A DNA stretch of 64,000 nucleotides from Klebsormidium nitens (taxonomy: Eukaryota; Streptophyta; Klebsormidiophyceae; Klebsormidiales; Klebsormidiaceae). The notes below the pieces were generated by a model. That model was not told the origin of the DNA. It made no database searches and saw only the letters and a list, made by a program, of their open reading frames with translations. Location of the stretch: positions 40,516 through 104,515 of the forward strand of contig DF237263.1 in assembly GCA_000708835.1 (NCBI GenBank), read 5' to 3'. The position numbers were made by a program, and so were the translations under genes. This document shows, piece by piece, positions 16,680 through 27,755 of the stretch (position 1 is its first letter; each line of letters opens with the position of its first letter).

Positions 16680-17613
16680 GTTGTCAAGTTTCAGAGGATT
16701 GCAATCAAAGCAACAGCTGATTTTGCAGAGGCGCCCTCGCAGGAGCACTTGGAGGGCCTTTTGAGCTCAAGCTCAAACCAGATTTTCGTCTCCCCTGCTG
16801 TGCTTCGAGTCAGAAGTTGGTGTCATGAGGAGCAGGCTTTCCTGCGGAGCTTATTGCAGCTGCTGCGGCAGCAGCCACCCCATTTGAAGGACAAATTAGG
16901 AACGTTGTGGAAGATTCTGCTTGCACTCTCCTGCCGCTCGATCAGGGGAGCTTCCATTCTGACGTCAGCTGTAGGAGGCTTTGGACTGGTAGGATCTTAC
17001 TCGGATATGGACCGTGCGATGAGGGGACCCCTGAAAAGAGAGCTCCAGCACACCCTCCGATGCCAATGTAATGGAAAGGCAACTTGTCACTCTAACCGGG
17101 AGACTAATAGACTAATAGACTAATTTGTGACGATTGTCACAAATTTTCTTATTCACACTCCCTTCTATTTACGATTCTTTCCTCCCGATAGTAAAGACAT
17201 GGTTCTGTGGACAGTACATATGCTGATTAGCTGGGTATTGCTTTCAGCGCGCTGGGAAGAGAACAAGTACTGGCTTGGTGAAGTTGTTGATCAGGTGACA
17301 GATGTGCAGCTTGTAGACCAATGCAGCGTACTAAAACGCTCTTTCTCCTTGTTGAAACCTTCAAAGACGTGTGAGAGGCGTTCACTTGCAGCATTTTCTT
17401 CTGACAAGCAGACCCGAGGGCGTGCCTCCGCTCAGCAGGAAGTTCGCTGACGTCCGGCAAAAATATATGCACCTATGAATGAAGCGCTGACCACCTGAGT
17501 GATTGGATTACCACACAAGTTGAGATCCTCTTTCCATTGACCAATCCGTGCGTTCATAACGCCTCAGTGGACCATGTAAGGTGCGCCGGAAGCTTGAGAC
17601 TCAAAGAACGCCC
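16680..17613. other. Divergent intergenic region between ene-reductase and kinase genes
   Basis: Probably holds both promoters. A plus-strand ORF at 16596-17123 overlaps the reductase first exon antisense and has no domain. Near 17101 there is a short tandem repeat followed by a perfect inverted repeat. No TATA box or telo-box is evident. Confidence 0.5.
17101..17145. repeat. Short tandem repeat followed by perfect inverted repeat
   Basis: Three units of an 8-base repeat (agactaat) at 17101-17124 run into a perfect 10-bp inverted repeat: aatttgtgac at 17122-17131, loop gatt, gtcacaaatt at 17136-17145. It lies in the intergenic region between two divergent genes. It could be a dyad binding site or chance. 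Confidence 0.7.
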
Positions 17614-20600
17614 ATGGCAGAACCGGGGGGATCCCTGGGGGTTGCTTTAAGGGATGGGGCAGGATTCCAGGAGAGCAGCTTGCCTAAGCTCCAAAAGGAC
17701 CTGGAAAAGTCAGAGAAGTTCGAACTAGCTTTCATCAATGGCAGCTTGCTGTGTTCTCCAAAAGCAAGGGCCTTTGGATCGGCAATGCAGTCTTTCTTCG
17801 AGCGGGCCATGACAGCAGAGGAAAACAAGTGAGTGGATACTTGCTGGCACATGAAGTCCCTCTGCTGTTTTCCCTTCCTCTTTTTTCTTGGCAATGCGCA
17901 AGCTGAATGCTGATGTTGGACACCTGACTCCTGAGCACAAGGGTTTGCTATGGCTTTTTACCTTGTGTAAACATGATAGAGCAGATAGTCGTTTAACACC
18001 ATCCAGCAATCTTGTGGCTGCATAGCACAGGTGGGAGCTTTGAGATGTTTGAAAGAAAGCAAGCAAAATTCCCATTCCTGGGCACCGTTTTGGACCTGAA
18101 GTGATCTTGTTTGGCGCTTCCTGTGGCCCCCACACAGCCAAGAGCATGTGAAGGTCAGGCAGTCCAGACATGAAAAATTGTTGATTCACTGCAATAATAT
18201 TCTCAGAATCGCTGCCAGCTCAAAGTTGTGCAGATTGTCGTACAGTGCATTGAAGAAGCTCAATGCAAAGTGCTTTGGGGCTTTCGGCGCTATCTTTTGG
18301 AATAGATTCTCAAGAAGGAAGGGTGCACAATCGTTCTGGGGGAGTCAGGAGAAAATGTTGCCTGGTAATCTGTATCCATGCACACCTGCAACGGGGAGTA
18401 CCTATTGGGACAGTGCAAGCTGCATCGCCTCATGACACTAGAGAGACCACGCAAAAGAATCCCCATGTCCTTCTCACGCAAGGCACCTTCTGTTGTCGAA
18501 AACAAGTCTCAAGCACTAATCTCAAAGCAATCTGCTTGCCTGCAGCAGGGTTTCTATCCTCAATAACAACGGGCAACTCCTCTCAACGCGCCGGACGCTG
18601 GCAACTGTCAGCCACAATGAGCTGGTAAAAGTGGGTGCAAATCTCATGGATGGGCAAAAGCAGGTGGACAAGGAGACGATGACGACAAAAGCCAAGGGAA
18701 CGACAAGGACAAAAGCCCCGGTGAGCCAGGGCCACCCTGTGAGAAATACAGGCTGTTTGCGCATCCTTAGCAGAGAGCTAGGCAGATTTCATGATCACAT
18801 GCAACAAAGAATGAAGTCTAAGCTATTTTCCTGGCTTCCTTGTCGGATTGCATCACAAGAAAAAGCAAAGGCCCCTTCTGAATTAGCAATTGCCATTGAG
18901 CTATATTGTCCAGTATCTTTGCAATCTTCTGGAAACAGTCAACCATGTCATCACAAGTGTGTTAGACATCCTGTTCTGGTGTGATGACCTTTTTGCATGT
19001 CACACAGAATGGCCCATGAAAGCACGAGCAGCTGTTGTGATTTAGCAGATGCTGTTTGTCCATGCAATCAAAGGAGATAGTTTTCCTTTTCTGGCCCAGC
19101 TATACATTATTCAGCTTCAGAGCGAATTATGCTTCCATCTATCTCCCACGAAGCAAGGAAACTGGTTCGCTCTGTTGAGGTTCACCTGAGGGGAAAGCTG
19201 CAGAACCCCCTTGTATCTGCTCTATTGGTCTTTCAGCGACAAATGGTCAATTGGTGTAAATGGTGTGCTAGCTGGCATCCATTATGAATCTGAGTCTCTT
19301 GCCTTTCACAAGCTCACAAGGAGCGGTAAAACGTTGTTTCCAATTGCTCTAGATCTGTCGCCCGAACATTCCAGACAATCAAGAATACCCTTCCCTCTTG
19401 CAGGTACCTGAGTGGTACCCCATGTTTCCGGTCCCCAACGACGCGCGAATTGGCCATTCGCCAAAGTGTCTCGCAGACCCCAAGCTCCATGCAGAGTGTA
19501 AAGGCTGCGGCAGACAGCCGAGCCGTGCCGAGTACCGGGAGTCGAAGTTCCGGGAACGCGTGCAGAAACTTAAACAATCGGAGCTCTGGCTATTGATTGA
19601 CGCGGTCTTCGAGCACTTCCGCGGCAAGGCTAAGGAGCTCAAGGCGCTGGAGGAGTTCATGAACGGCTACTTCAAGAAGAGCACGCTCAGCATCCCCGTG
19701 CAGGCTACCATGGCAGAGTACTTCGCCTTTCTGACAGCCGAAGCGGAGAACAGGCTTGGGGTTTTGGGGACCCCCCCGGAGAACCTTGGAGGGGGCCAGT
19801 CTGCAGGGGGCGGTGAATCAGGGGGTTTGCGCGACGGGCCTGTCATAGGCCACGGGGCTGGAGCGCGGGACTTGGCTGCGAACGGGGTTGATGCCACTGT
19901 CAAAACGGAGAGGACGCCCAAACGGGTTCGGGACGGATTAGAAGGAAATAACCTCGGCGGTCACCCCCCAGCAGTAAAACCGCGGCAAAAGGATGGCCCT
20001 CAACCACAGGGGCTGTTTGAGGGTGCACAGAACGGCCACCAAATTGTTGAGGGCCTAGACTTGCCCTCCGAGTTGGACCCTGTGGACTCCGTACTGAAGG
20101 TTTTCGAGGAGGAGTGCGCCGCAACCGCTCGGGATGACGTCACTGCAGGCGTCTCCGGGTCCTCTGGGGGTGTTCCTGGAACTGTGGACCAGACGTCAGT
20201 CCCGGAGCAACACGTCCCGCCTCCTTTGTATGGTCCCACCCCTGCTGCAGCCGGCGCATCAGGGGACAGACGGCGCCCATGGGACTCACTCGGCCGGTTT
20301 CTATTACCGGGGTGTCTATCACCGCAAGTGCAACAAGGGGACATGCTGGTCGCTCCTGGCCCCATCCGCGGTGCCAGTTCGAGAATGAGTGCCGCCAGGA
20401 GGCTCAGTGAGCATCTTGGAGTGCCGCTAAGGGAGGAGTGGCTTCGTGAGGATGCTGCGGCTGCGCGAGAGTTCAGCAGTCCCGAACAGTATACCCAGGC
20501 ACCGCCCAGTCCTGAGTACCAACAAGGATCGGATCTACTCCTACTGGGCATGATGGCTCGCGCAAGCCTATCCACGGAGGTGGGTGCTGAACCAGGTTAC

Positions 20601-23600
20601 GTCTCCTGCACTCTTTTCATTTTCGAGAGCCGCCTTTGACGTTTTGCTGTGCTCAGGGGGAACAATGAGGGAGCTAAGCGCGAAAGCAGAGTGCGGAGTG
20701 TGACTACCTTGTCAGGGAAACATACCCATTGCGGCCGCTGATTGGTGCGAATCATATGGAGGTATGTGTTTGCGGCCTGTTTCATTCGCAGGGGCCGTTT
20801 AGAGCGACCCTTCGGTGCAGAAAAGAGAGTGCATCACTTCTTGCTGCCGCCTATGGAAGTTGGTTGTAGTACAAGCGGCTTAGGTGAATCAGACCGGACC
20901 TGAATAGAAACCCCACAATGTTGACACTGTCTGCTTTGAAACTCTCCTTGGCAGCTTAAATTACTACGGAGGCACCACACGTACTCCTACCGGGAACTAG
21001 AAGCGGCCACCGACAGCTTCAGCCCCGCCAGGCTCTTGGGAGAGGGCGAGGTTGGAAAACTTTACCACGGCACGCTCGCCGGGACGCCGGTGGCTATCAA
21101 GGTCCCACACCCCGAGGTTTTGCAGGTGGGTTCCGAAAGGAAGGGAGAGCGCACGAGTGTGTCAAGGGGGTGCCCTTGTAGTATCAGGTTCTTCGGTTAT
21201 CGCGCTTCGTAGGCCCTCCATGCAAAGGTACCGGCTTCGATCCCCCTGCCGGCAGTTTCAAAGACGACGTCTTCGCGACCAAAAGAGTTGCGTTCAGGCT
21301 CCACATCACGCGGTCTGTCGCATGGCGCCTTTAAGGACGTGCGCGAAGTTGCTCGGTCGGTGAAGCCCTTGTACATCATGTCGCAAAGCTGGACTGCATC
21401 TGTCTTCTCAATAGCAAGTACACGAATTTCTGTGGTAGCCTTGGCGTATGGGTATTCAACTTGCAGCGACAATGCAAACTGCTTTGCGACTAAATGCTCG
21501 CTCAAAGATGTCTCTTGATCTCTCGATCCAAGCTCAGGGCACCGACTCTGACCGGCCCCCTTTCGCAGGGGGGCAACGTGTTTCAGCACGAGGTGGACAT
21601 CCTAGGCCGCCGGCGCCCTTGGGCCACTGTAAGGTTTATGGGATACTGCCCCGGCCACTTCTGCCTTGTCTACGAGTACTGCCACAACGGGTCCTTGGAA
21701 GACCGCCTTGCCAGGAAGGGCGGTTCCCCGCCGTTGCCGTGGTTCATCAGGATCAGGATCGCCTGCCAGGTATGCGACCTCCCCCCCCCGATGCCAATTT
21801 TTTTTCGGAGAGCCTCTTGTATACTTCTCCGGAATTTGCAGTATCTTGCTCCTCCAAGAAGATCTTTACCCTTTCGCTGAATTGCGACTTTGAAAGGGCG
21901 AACCGCCAATGCTCCTCTCCCAAGGGAAGGATGCCGATTGTTGGATGCGGCAGTCTCAATCAGACTAGTAATTTTGAAGCCCAAAAACGTTTAGGTTTGG
22001 CTTCCTTAGATTTTGTCCTTTCAGATCGTCCATCAGTAAGGTGGGCTTTTCGTGCCCAATTCGCCTTGATTCACTCACTCGGAACATAGTATGTGGCTGC
22101 AAGTTCTGCAACATACTAGAAAGTTCGTTCAGGAGTAGGGTGGTTCGCCAGCGTTGCTTTTGACGCGTGCGTTTGCAATCGTCCACAAGGCTGCTATGCA
22201 CCTAATGTTACGATTCTGACCCGAGCAGTCTTGCTCCAATATTCTTCCTATTCCGCGACCTGCAACTTCTCAAGGCAGCTTTCCTACCAACCTCCTTGCG
22301 TCAGGGGCACAAAGAACGCGGTCAATCTTCAATTCTGACAACCCGAACGGGTCTAGGACTCCTACACTCTGGGTCAATAATCGCATCTTCCTGGTTTGCA
22401 GGTCGCCGATAGGCTCCTACTCACCATTCCAGGCGCCATTTTCCAAGATGTGAAGCCGTCCAACATCCTTCTGGACCTTCACCTCAAAGCAAGGTTGGCT
22501 GATGCGAGCATCTTGTCAGTGGCAGCGCCCAACGTCACGTCATCCACACCAACGGCGAAAGGATCCGGCGATGGCGGCCCCTCGCAGTTGTCGTTTCGCC
22601 CTGTTGAGGAGGACGCAGGTCAGGAGGACCGCAACAAATCGCCTCACGTGTTCTCGAGTTCATCCGCTTGCCAATCCCTTCTGTTCCACACGAGCACTTT
22701 GCTTCATCGCTAAGGAGCTGTTCACGGGTTTCGAAGGGTCTATGTTCTGCGTTGTTATCGTGCGTGCTCGTTAGCGGCTAGCCTGCTTAGCATTGGGAGC
22801 GTGCTTCGTGACTTAATGAGCAGACCTGCACCTGCGAACCTACAAGTCGCGATGCCATCTGAATAGACCACTTTGCGAATTGAGCCAAATCAACCAACGA
22901 CGGAAAGAGACATTTAGCGGGCAGTCCGGCTCGGTTTTCCCGCTGAGTATCCTCTTGCAGGAATGTGGTCATACAACCTTCAATACAAACGTCCACTGCC
23001 CCTGTAGATTGAGGCTTCAGGTTTCGAAGGCGGGGCTCAGTATGCACCTTGAAGCTCAGGCGTCAACCTGCAAGGCATAGTCCTGATAGGTCGTTTCAAG
23101 ACCCGCTTTTGACCAATCCCTTGTTTGTCGCAGTGGACCTATTCGGCTTCGGCGTGGTCCTCCTTCAGCTTCTCACCAACCTACCACCACTTGGGATTGT
23201 GGGCACGGTCAACAAAGCGTTGAAGCACAAGAAGATCATGGCATCGGTGGATGTCGAGGCTGGGGATTGGCCGAAATCCGTGGCGGTTAAGGTTAGTCAA
23301 ACAGACAGCTACAGACTCTCCAGACTGACGACTCTGAGACCGTCCTTCCAAGCAGAACCGTGTTGTTCTTTTGCTTCGTGATTCGGGCCCGCACTGCGAT
23401 TTGGAGTGCTGCCGAGTCGTTGCAAAACCCATCTTCTTGCAACTTAGATGCTGCGTCTTCGGCGAGGTCGCTTTGCGTCAGCATGAGATAACCCCAGCCG
23501 TTGTCCAAACGCGCAGACTGGAGGGTTCGCACTCCATTTTTTCCTTCAGGGGTTCCTGAGGACTTTGTCGCATCAACGAGGACCGTTAGAAAATACAGTG

Positions 23601-23967
23601 CCCCATTTGTTGTTTTTTCACATGCTGTGATTGGACGAGCAGATATGCATGGGGACATGACTCATGAGCGGCCGCCAGGTCCATGTTACGAGCCGATTCG
23701 CGGCTCCTTACGCAGTCCAATCAGGCGGCCAAGCTCCTTGTTACTGTGCAGGTCGCTCGTCTGGGCCTCGCGTGCACCACGAAGCGCAGCCTGGACCGCT
23801 ATCATCTGAGGAAGGTCTTAATCAAACTGCAGTATGTGCGGAACTTTTCCTGGGACGAGGTCGGCTCAGAGGAGATCAATCAGGCTTACTCGCTGTTCCA
23901 ACAACCATGTTGGTCTTCCAAACTCGTTCGCAACGGAATTTTGTCAAGGTTCCTGATTACTACGTAA
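17614..23967 (+). CDS. Receptor-like cytoplasmic kinase, probably a pseudokinase
   Basis: Plant-type Ser/Thr kinase fold with a long N-terminal region. Eight phase-consistent exons: 17614-17828, 18549-18720, 19404-20579, 20955-21125, 21569-21769, 22402-22618, 23134-23291, 23752-23967; 841 residues. Residues 150-165 carry a small C/H/C-C cluster, followed by a charged helix; about 250-520 is disordered. The kinase domain starts near residue 530 (YSYRELEAATDSF). Seen: glycine loop LGEGEVGKLYHG, VAIK Lys570, alpha-C Glu586. The catalytic loop is FQDVKPSN, so the HRD His is lost while Asp, Lys and Asn remain. The DFG position reads DAS. The activation-segment APE region is absent from the model; helix F follows (DLFGFGVVLLQLLTNLPPLG). 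The lobe order resembles the kinase part of plant U-box kinases, but no U-box is seen. The start ATG has context cgcccATGG. A donor at 23950 (gtaagc) could extend the 3' end. Confidence 0.8.
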
Positions 23968-26900
23968 GCGGAGGGCCCAGCAGAACCTACGCACGGAATG
24001 GGATGCGTGGACCAGGTTCTGTCTCCTTTATGTTTGCTTCTGGTCTAGGCCTGGCTTTTGCTTGTTTGCAGGTTCTTGGCGTGCTAAATGAACACCAAAA
24101 TGAGGTGAGCGAGGAAGCCGTTGCAAGCACAGTGTGACTAGCTTGTCAAGCGCTCGTTGCGGTCGCTGACCTTCAGATTCTGATCCAAAGCTATAACTCC
24201 AATTTTGCCAATCCCCGGGGCCGCCTAGGAACGATGCCTCGAAGCAAAGGTAACGAACGATGCATTAATGGTTGGGTTGGCGGATCATGTTTGATGTCGA
24301 TGCATATCGTCCCGCATATCGATCAAGCCGCTTGCTTCGTAATCGACCCTAAGGTTTGAGCGGCGTCGACGTATTGGGCCCACGTACTCTCAGTATAAAG
24401 CTCCTTCAAGCAGGGTATCTGATCCGTTCACTTTCGCAGAGGCCTTAGGCGAACAGACCACTTCGTGGAACTTTCTGTGCAGTTCACGATCTGCGGCGAG
24501 AAAGAGAAAGGTCTGACAGACAGGTCGGCGCCGCCAAGCGCCGCCGCCAAGCGCCGACCGTGCTGGAGCCGGTCGACTCGACTGATGTGTCCACGGTATG
24601 CCTTTCTTTGTCTCTCTTTCAAGCATCGCTTTGAGGCCCAGACGGTTGGCGGACGCTATTCTTCACTAAAAGAGGTTCTGAGGGCTGCATCGCCAATGTT
24701 GCGGTCGATTTGGGAAAGAAAGGAGGACTCAGAAGTTTTTTCAAAAGATTCGAACGATTCTGAGCTTGCCTGGTGTTGTTACAGACTTTGCCACTGTGCC
24801 GGCATGCTGAAAGAGCCGAGCACGTGTTTGCAGCGGCTGCCTCATAGCACTCGCTTCCGACACTTTGCCTTCTGCAAAAAACTCCAGTTTGCTGGAATAG
24901 AAAGGGCTGGTTCGCCGTTTGTTTTGAGATCTCTTGTTGCCGCTTCACTTGGGGAATCGCAAGTCACAGCTCACAAATGGAAGGTTCTATGCAGGTCGGG
25001 AAGCTCACAAGGGAGGAACGGTGGACTTCTTTGCCCCTTGACGGGCCCAGAAGGGTACGTCGGTCGATCGGAAAGCGTATGAGCTGGGTCAAACGCCTTG
25101 CTTCGCGTTGGAAAAGATAGGCATCCCGCATCGACTGCACCACGCCCATCGTACGTATACGTTTAGGCACAGATTAATCCTCGGTAAAAGTTAGATGTAA
25201 AGCCCGCTTGTACACTCCCGGGCCTGATGTTGTAACTCAAATCATTTTTCCTTGACCGCGTTCTTAGTCGTAGCTAGGTTGTACGATATCGTAAAAGAGT
25301 CTACAAGTCTGGTACCGTCCGAAAACGAGCTTGCTCCACTTGCAAAAGATACTATAGCCATCTAGACTTTGGGCGTTGAACAATCTCTGTTTTGTGCATA
25401 GGTCAAGTTGCTTTGACGTGGCTGTATTCATTTCAAAGCTTCTGATTTGCATGAATCAGAAGAAGGTAGCCGCAAACTCGCAATTCGAGGTGAGTCTCTA
25501 GGCTAGAGGACCATTAGTAACCGAATTAGCTAATCAGAGCATGCGAGTTGGAATTCTTATTATAGACAATCGATAACTGCGATGTGCCTTCACCACATGC
25601 ACATGTGAGCTCGCGGAACCTCTCTGCGATCATGAGCAACTGGCCTTCAAAACATGCATCAGTGATACCTATGATGATACAAGCTGCTAGTTGGAAGTTA
25701 TCTGCGTGCAATCAACAAGCCCGATATATAGTTGCGCATGCTTGATGCGCATGCACAGTTTGCTACAGGACCGGTGCACTATCATGCATACGAGTATTTG
25801 CCCAGCTAGCATAAACCTCGACGGTGCGCTCTAAACCTGCGCGCCCGCGCCGCCCCCATGAGCTGTTCCCTCATGCAGAACTGGTGCAGCGGGCCGCTAC
25901 TGACTTCGGTAAAGCACCCACAAGTTTTCGTACTAGCTCATAACGTCGTTGTCAGGTTGGAAGTACCTATATATATTGGAAACGGCTGGCGGGTTTCTTC
26001 GATCGACTTAGAGCTATTCCCGGTGGCGGGCCTAGTCATTAAGCTGGTGTTGTGCCACGTTAGCCTACGACGTTGGACTCACTGACTAAATGACCCCTTC
26101 AGCACGCGCTGACGCGATTGCGCTGGCAATACTGGCAAAGCACGAGACGGATGTCTTGAAGTATTTGAGAGAAGCGTGACTAAGTGACGGCCTTACTCTT
26201 GGATGCCAAAAGCTGAACGCCTCATTGTATTTCATCGACACGATCAAGACGTGATGCAGATGGGTTCGGACAGAGAAACAGCTGGCGGACCAATAGAATG
26301 TACAAAAACGGAGATGGCGGGCAGTAAGCCAGTTACACCGTGACGCCCAACTTGATGATCTACGTCTTTTTGATTGCCATGGTTGGGTACTCTTGAGAGT
26401 TTTTTCGCACCCTAAAGAAGGCCCTTCATGGAACCTGCCTTCGAATTGCGGCAATCTTTGCTGCCGCCTCCTCTTACAAGGTCCTAAGGTCTGACTCCTC
26501 CGAGGTCGCCGCTTTACCCCGTCCCGTCATGAGACGTGGGCTCAACAACCGGGAAAAGTGCGGCTCCTCGTCTCTACTAATATAAACAGCGCCGACGTTC
26601 GCAAGCTGAAGGCCACTCGGGGCAACATTATGTAGCAATGTACGTGTATTTCAGCACGTCAAGCACCGTCGTTTTCAGACTCATGCACTGCGGCGGGCCG
26701 TTACGAAGCTGTTTGCAGTGTAGTGGGGCTCAAAGGCGACGTCCAAATGCCGGCACCCGTCGCTACTGAACAGTGTATATTCGTAGCAAGGCAGCAGACT
26801 CGCCGCCTGATACAGCATGGGAAGCCCATAAGCAAGCTGGGGCGCACGGGGGGCGCACCCTTTGAAGCTGACGGCCATGTGGACCACATGGACACCATGC

Positions 26901-27755
26901 GGGCAAACTGTACTGAGTCCTAATCGACTACACTTTTACATGCATGATTTCAGAGTAGGTATCTGAATTATGCACGCGTAGGTGCAGATATTACGAAGAT
27001 TGAACTGCAGCCTGCAGTTGATCAATGTAGGCATCAATTTCAGGAGTTTGGGGCAACCCGTTCGTCATTGATAGATTGGAACTACGTATTGGACTACCTA
27101 CCTATAATAGTACTGCTGTACTGCCTGCGCAGACGATGCTCTGCCGTCGCCAAGTCGGAGACTGGCCGGCAGAAATCAAGACTGCTCGCGCACAGGTTGG
27201 CAAGAATATTGCCCCTTTCCGCCGTCCGATGGCTACCTAGTTTTGTTTTGCACCGCCGATAACGGTAGAGTGGCACAGCTACTAACTACTGGTACTAGTG
27301 GTGCCGGTAGTAAGCTTTCCCGCACGGTGTTGCTCTGGCAACTTGCAAGTCCTTCACTGCCCCCCCGCGGGGCCCTAAAGTCGGCCTCTCTCAATGCAAA
27401 TCGCGTCCACTTTCAGCAATATGTAGCGTTGGCAATCTGGCTATGGCCGTCAATATAGCAAGTTTTAAGGCGAGAAGAGCAAAAGCCAGAGAGAGGACAG
27501 CATTGGACATCTAACAAGAAGCTCACAAGTTCTGGGTAATGCCAATTTCCTGGGAAGACTTTGTTCTTACATAAGACAGCCTCTCATGACACCTTGACCG
27601 CTCAACCTCAAGACTAATCCTCCTGGCCCGTGATGAATATTTGCACAAGAGCACTGTAGAAGTCACATTGCCACACGTTGAAGGTGCAACATTGAAGCAT
27701 CACATTGGCAGGCCCTTCAATTTGTAAGTAAGGTACCCAGCCTTGCTTCAAAAAC
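23968..27755. other. Gene-poor stretch with exon-like fragments
   Basis: The part to about 24250 is a diverged copy of the intron region after 20580. Exon-like pieces with splice-like edges occur at 24082-24112, 24440-24597 and 24991-25054, but they do not join into a recognisable protein. A perfect 8-bp inverted repeat (ggtcggcg / cgccgacc, 24523-24530 and 24552-24559) encloses a repeated gccgccaagcgcc motif. From 25083 to 27755 only short random ORFs are seen on either strand. Confidence 0.5.
24003..24250 (+). repeat. Diverged duplicate of the kinase gene intron 3 region (20585-20830)
   Basis: Collinear blocks are shared with 20585-20830: accaggtt-cgtctcct, a gtgtgacta-cttgtca block, ttgcgg-cgctga, then ggggccg followed by a cctcg/cttcg block, in the same order and spacing. 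Divergence is high. The match also touches the last codons of the exon ending at 20579. Confidence 0.6.

Noticed and set aside
20000-20575. 191-residue minus-strand ORF over the kinase gene
   Set aside because: Antisense to a 392-codon plus-strand exon with consistent splice phases; no domain.
21226-21252. tRNA-like ccggcttcgatccccctgccgg
   Set aside because: The arms pair but the loop is too long, and no acceptor or anticodon arm is found around it.
26086-26454. 122-residue minus-strand ORF in the gene-poor stretch
   Set aside because: Composition without codon bias, no domain and no splice partners.
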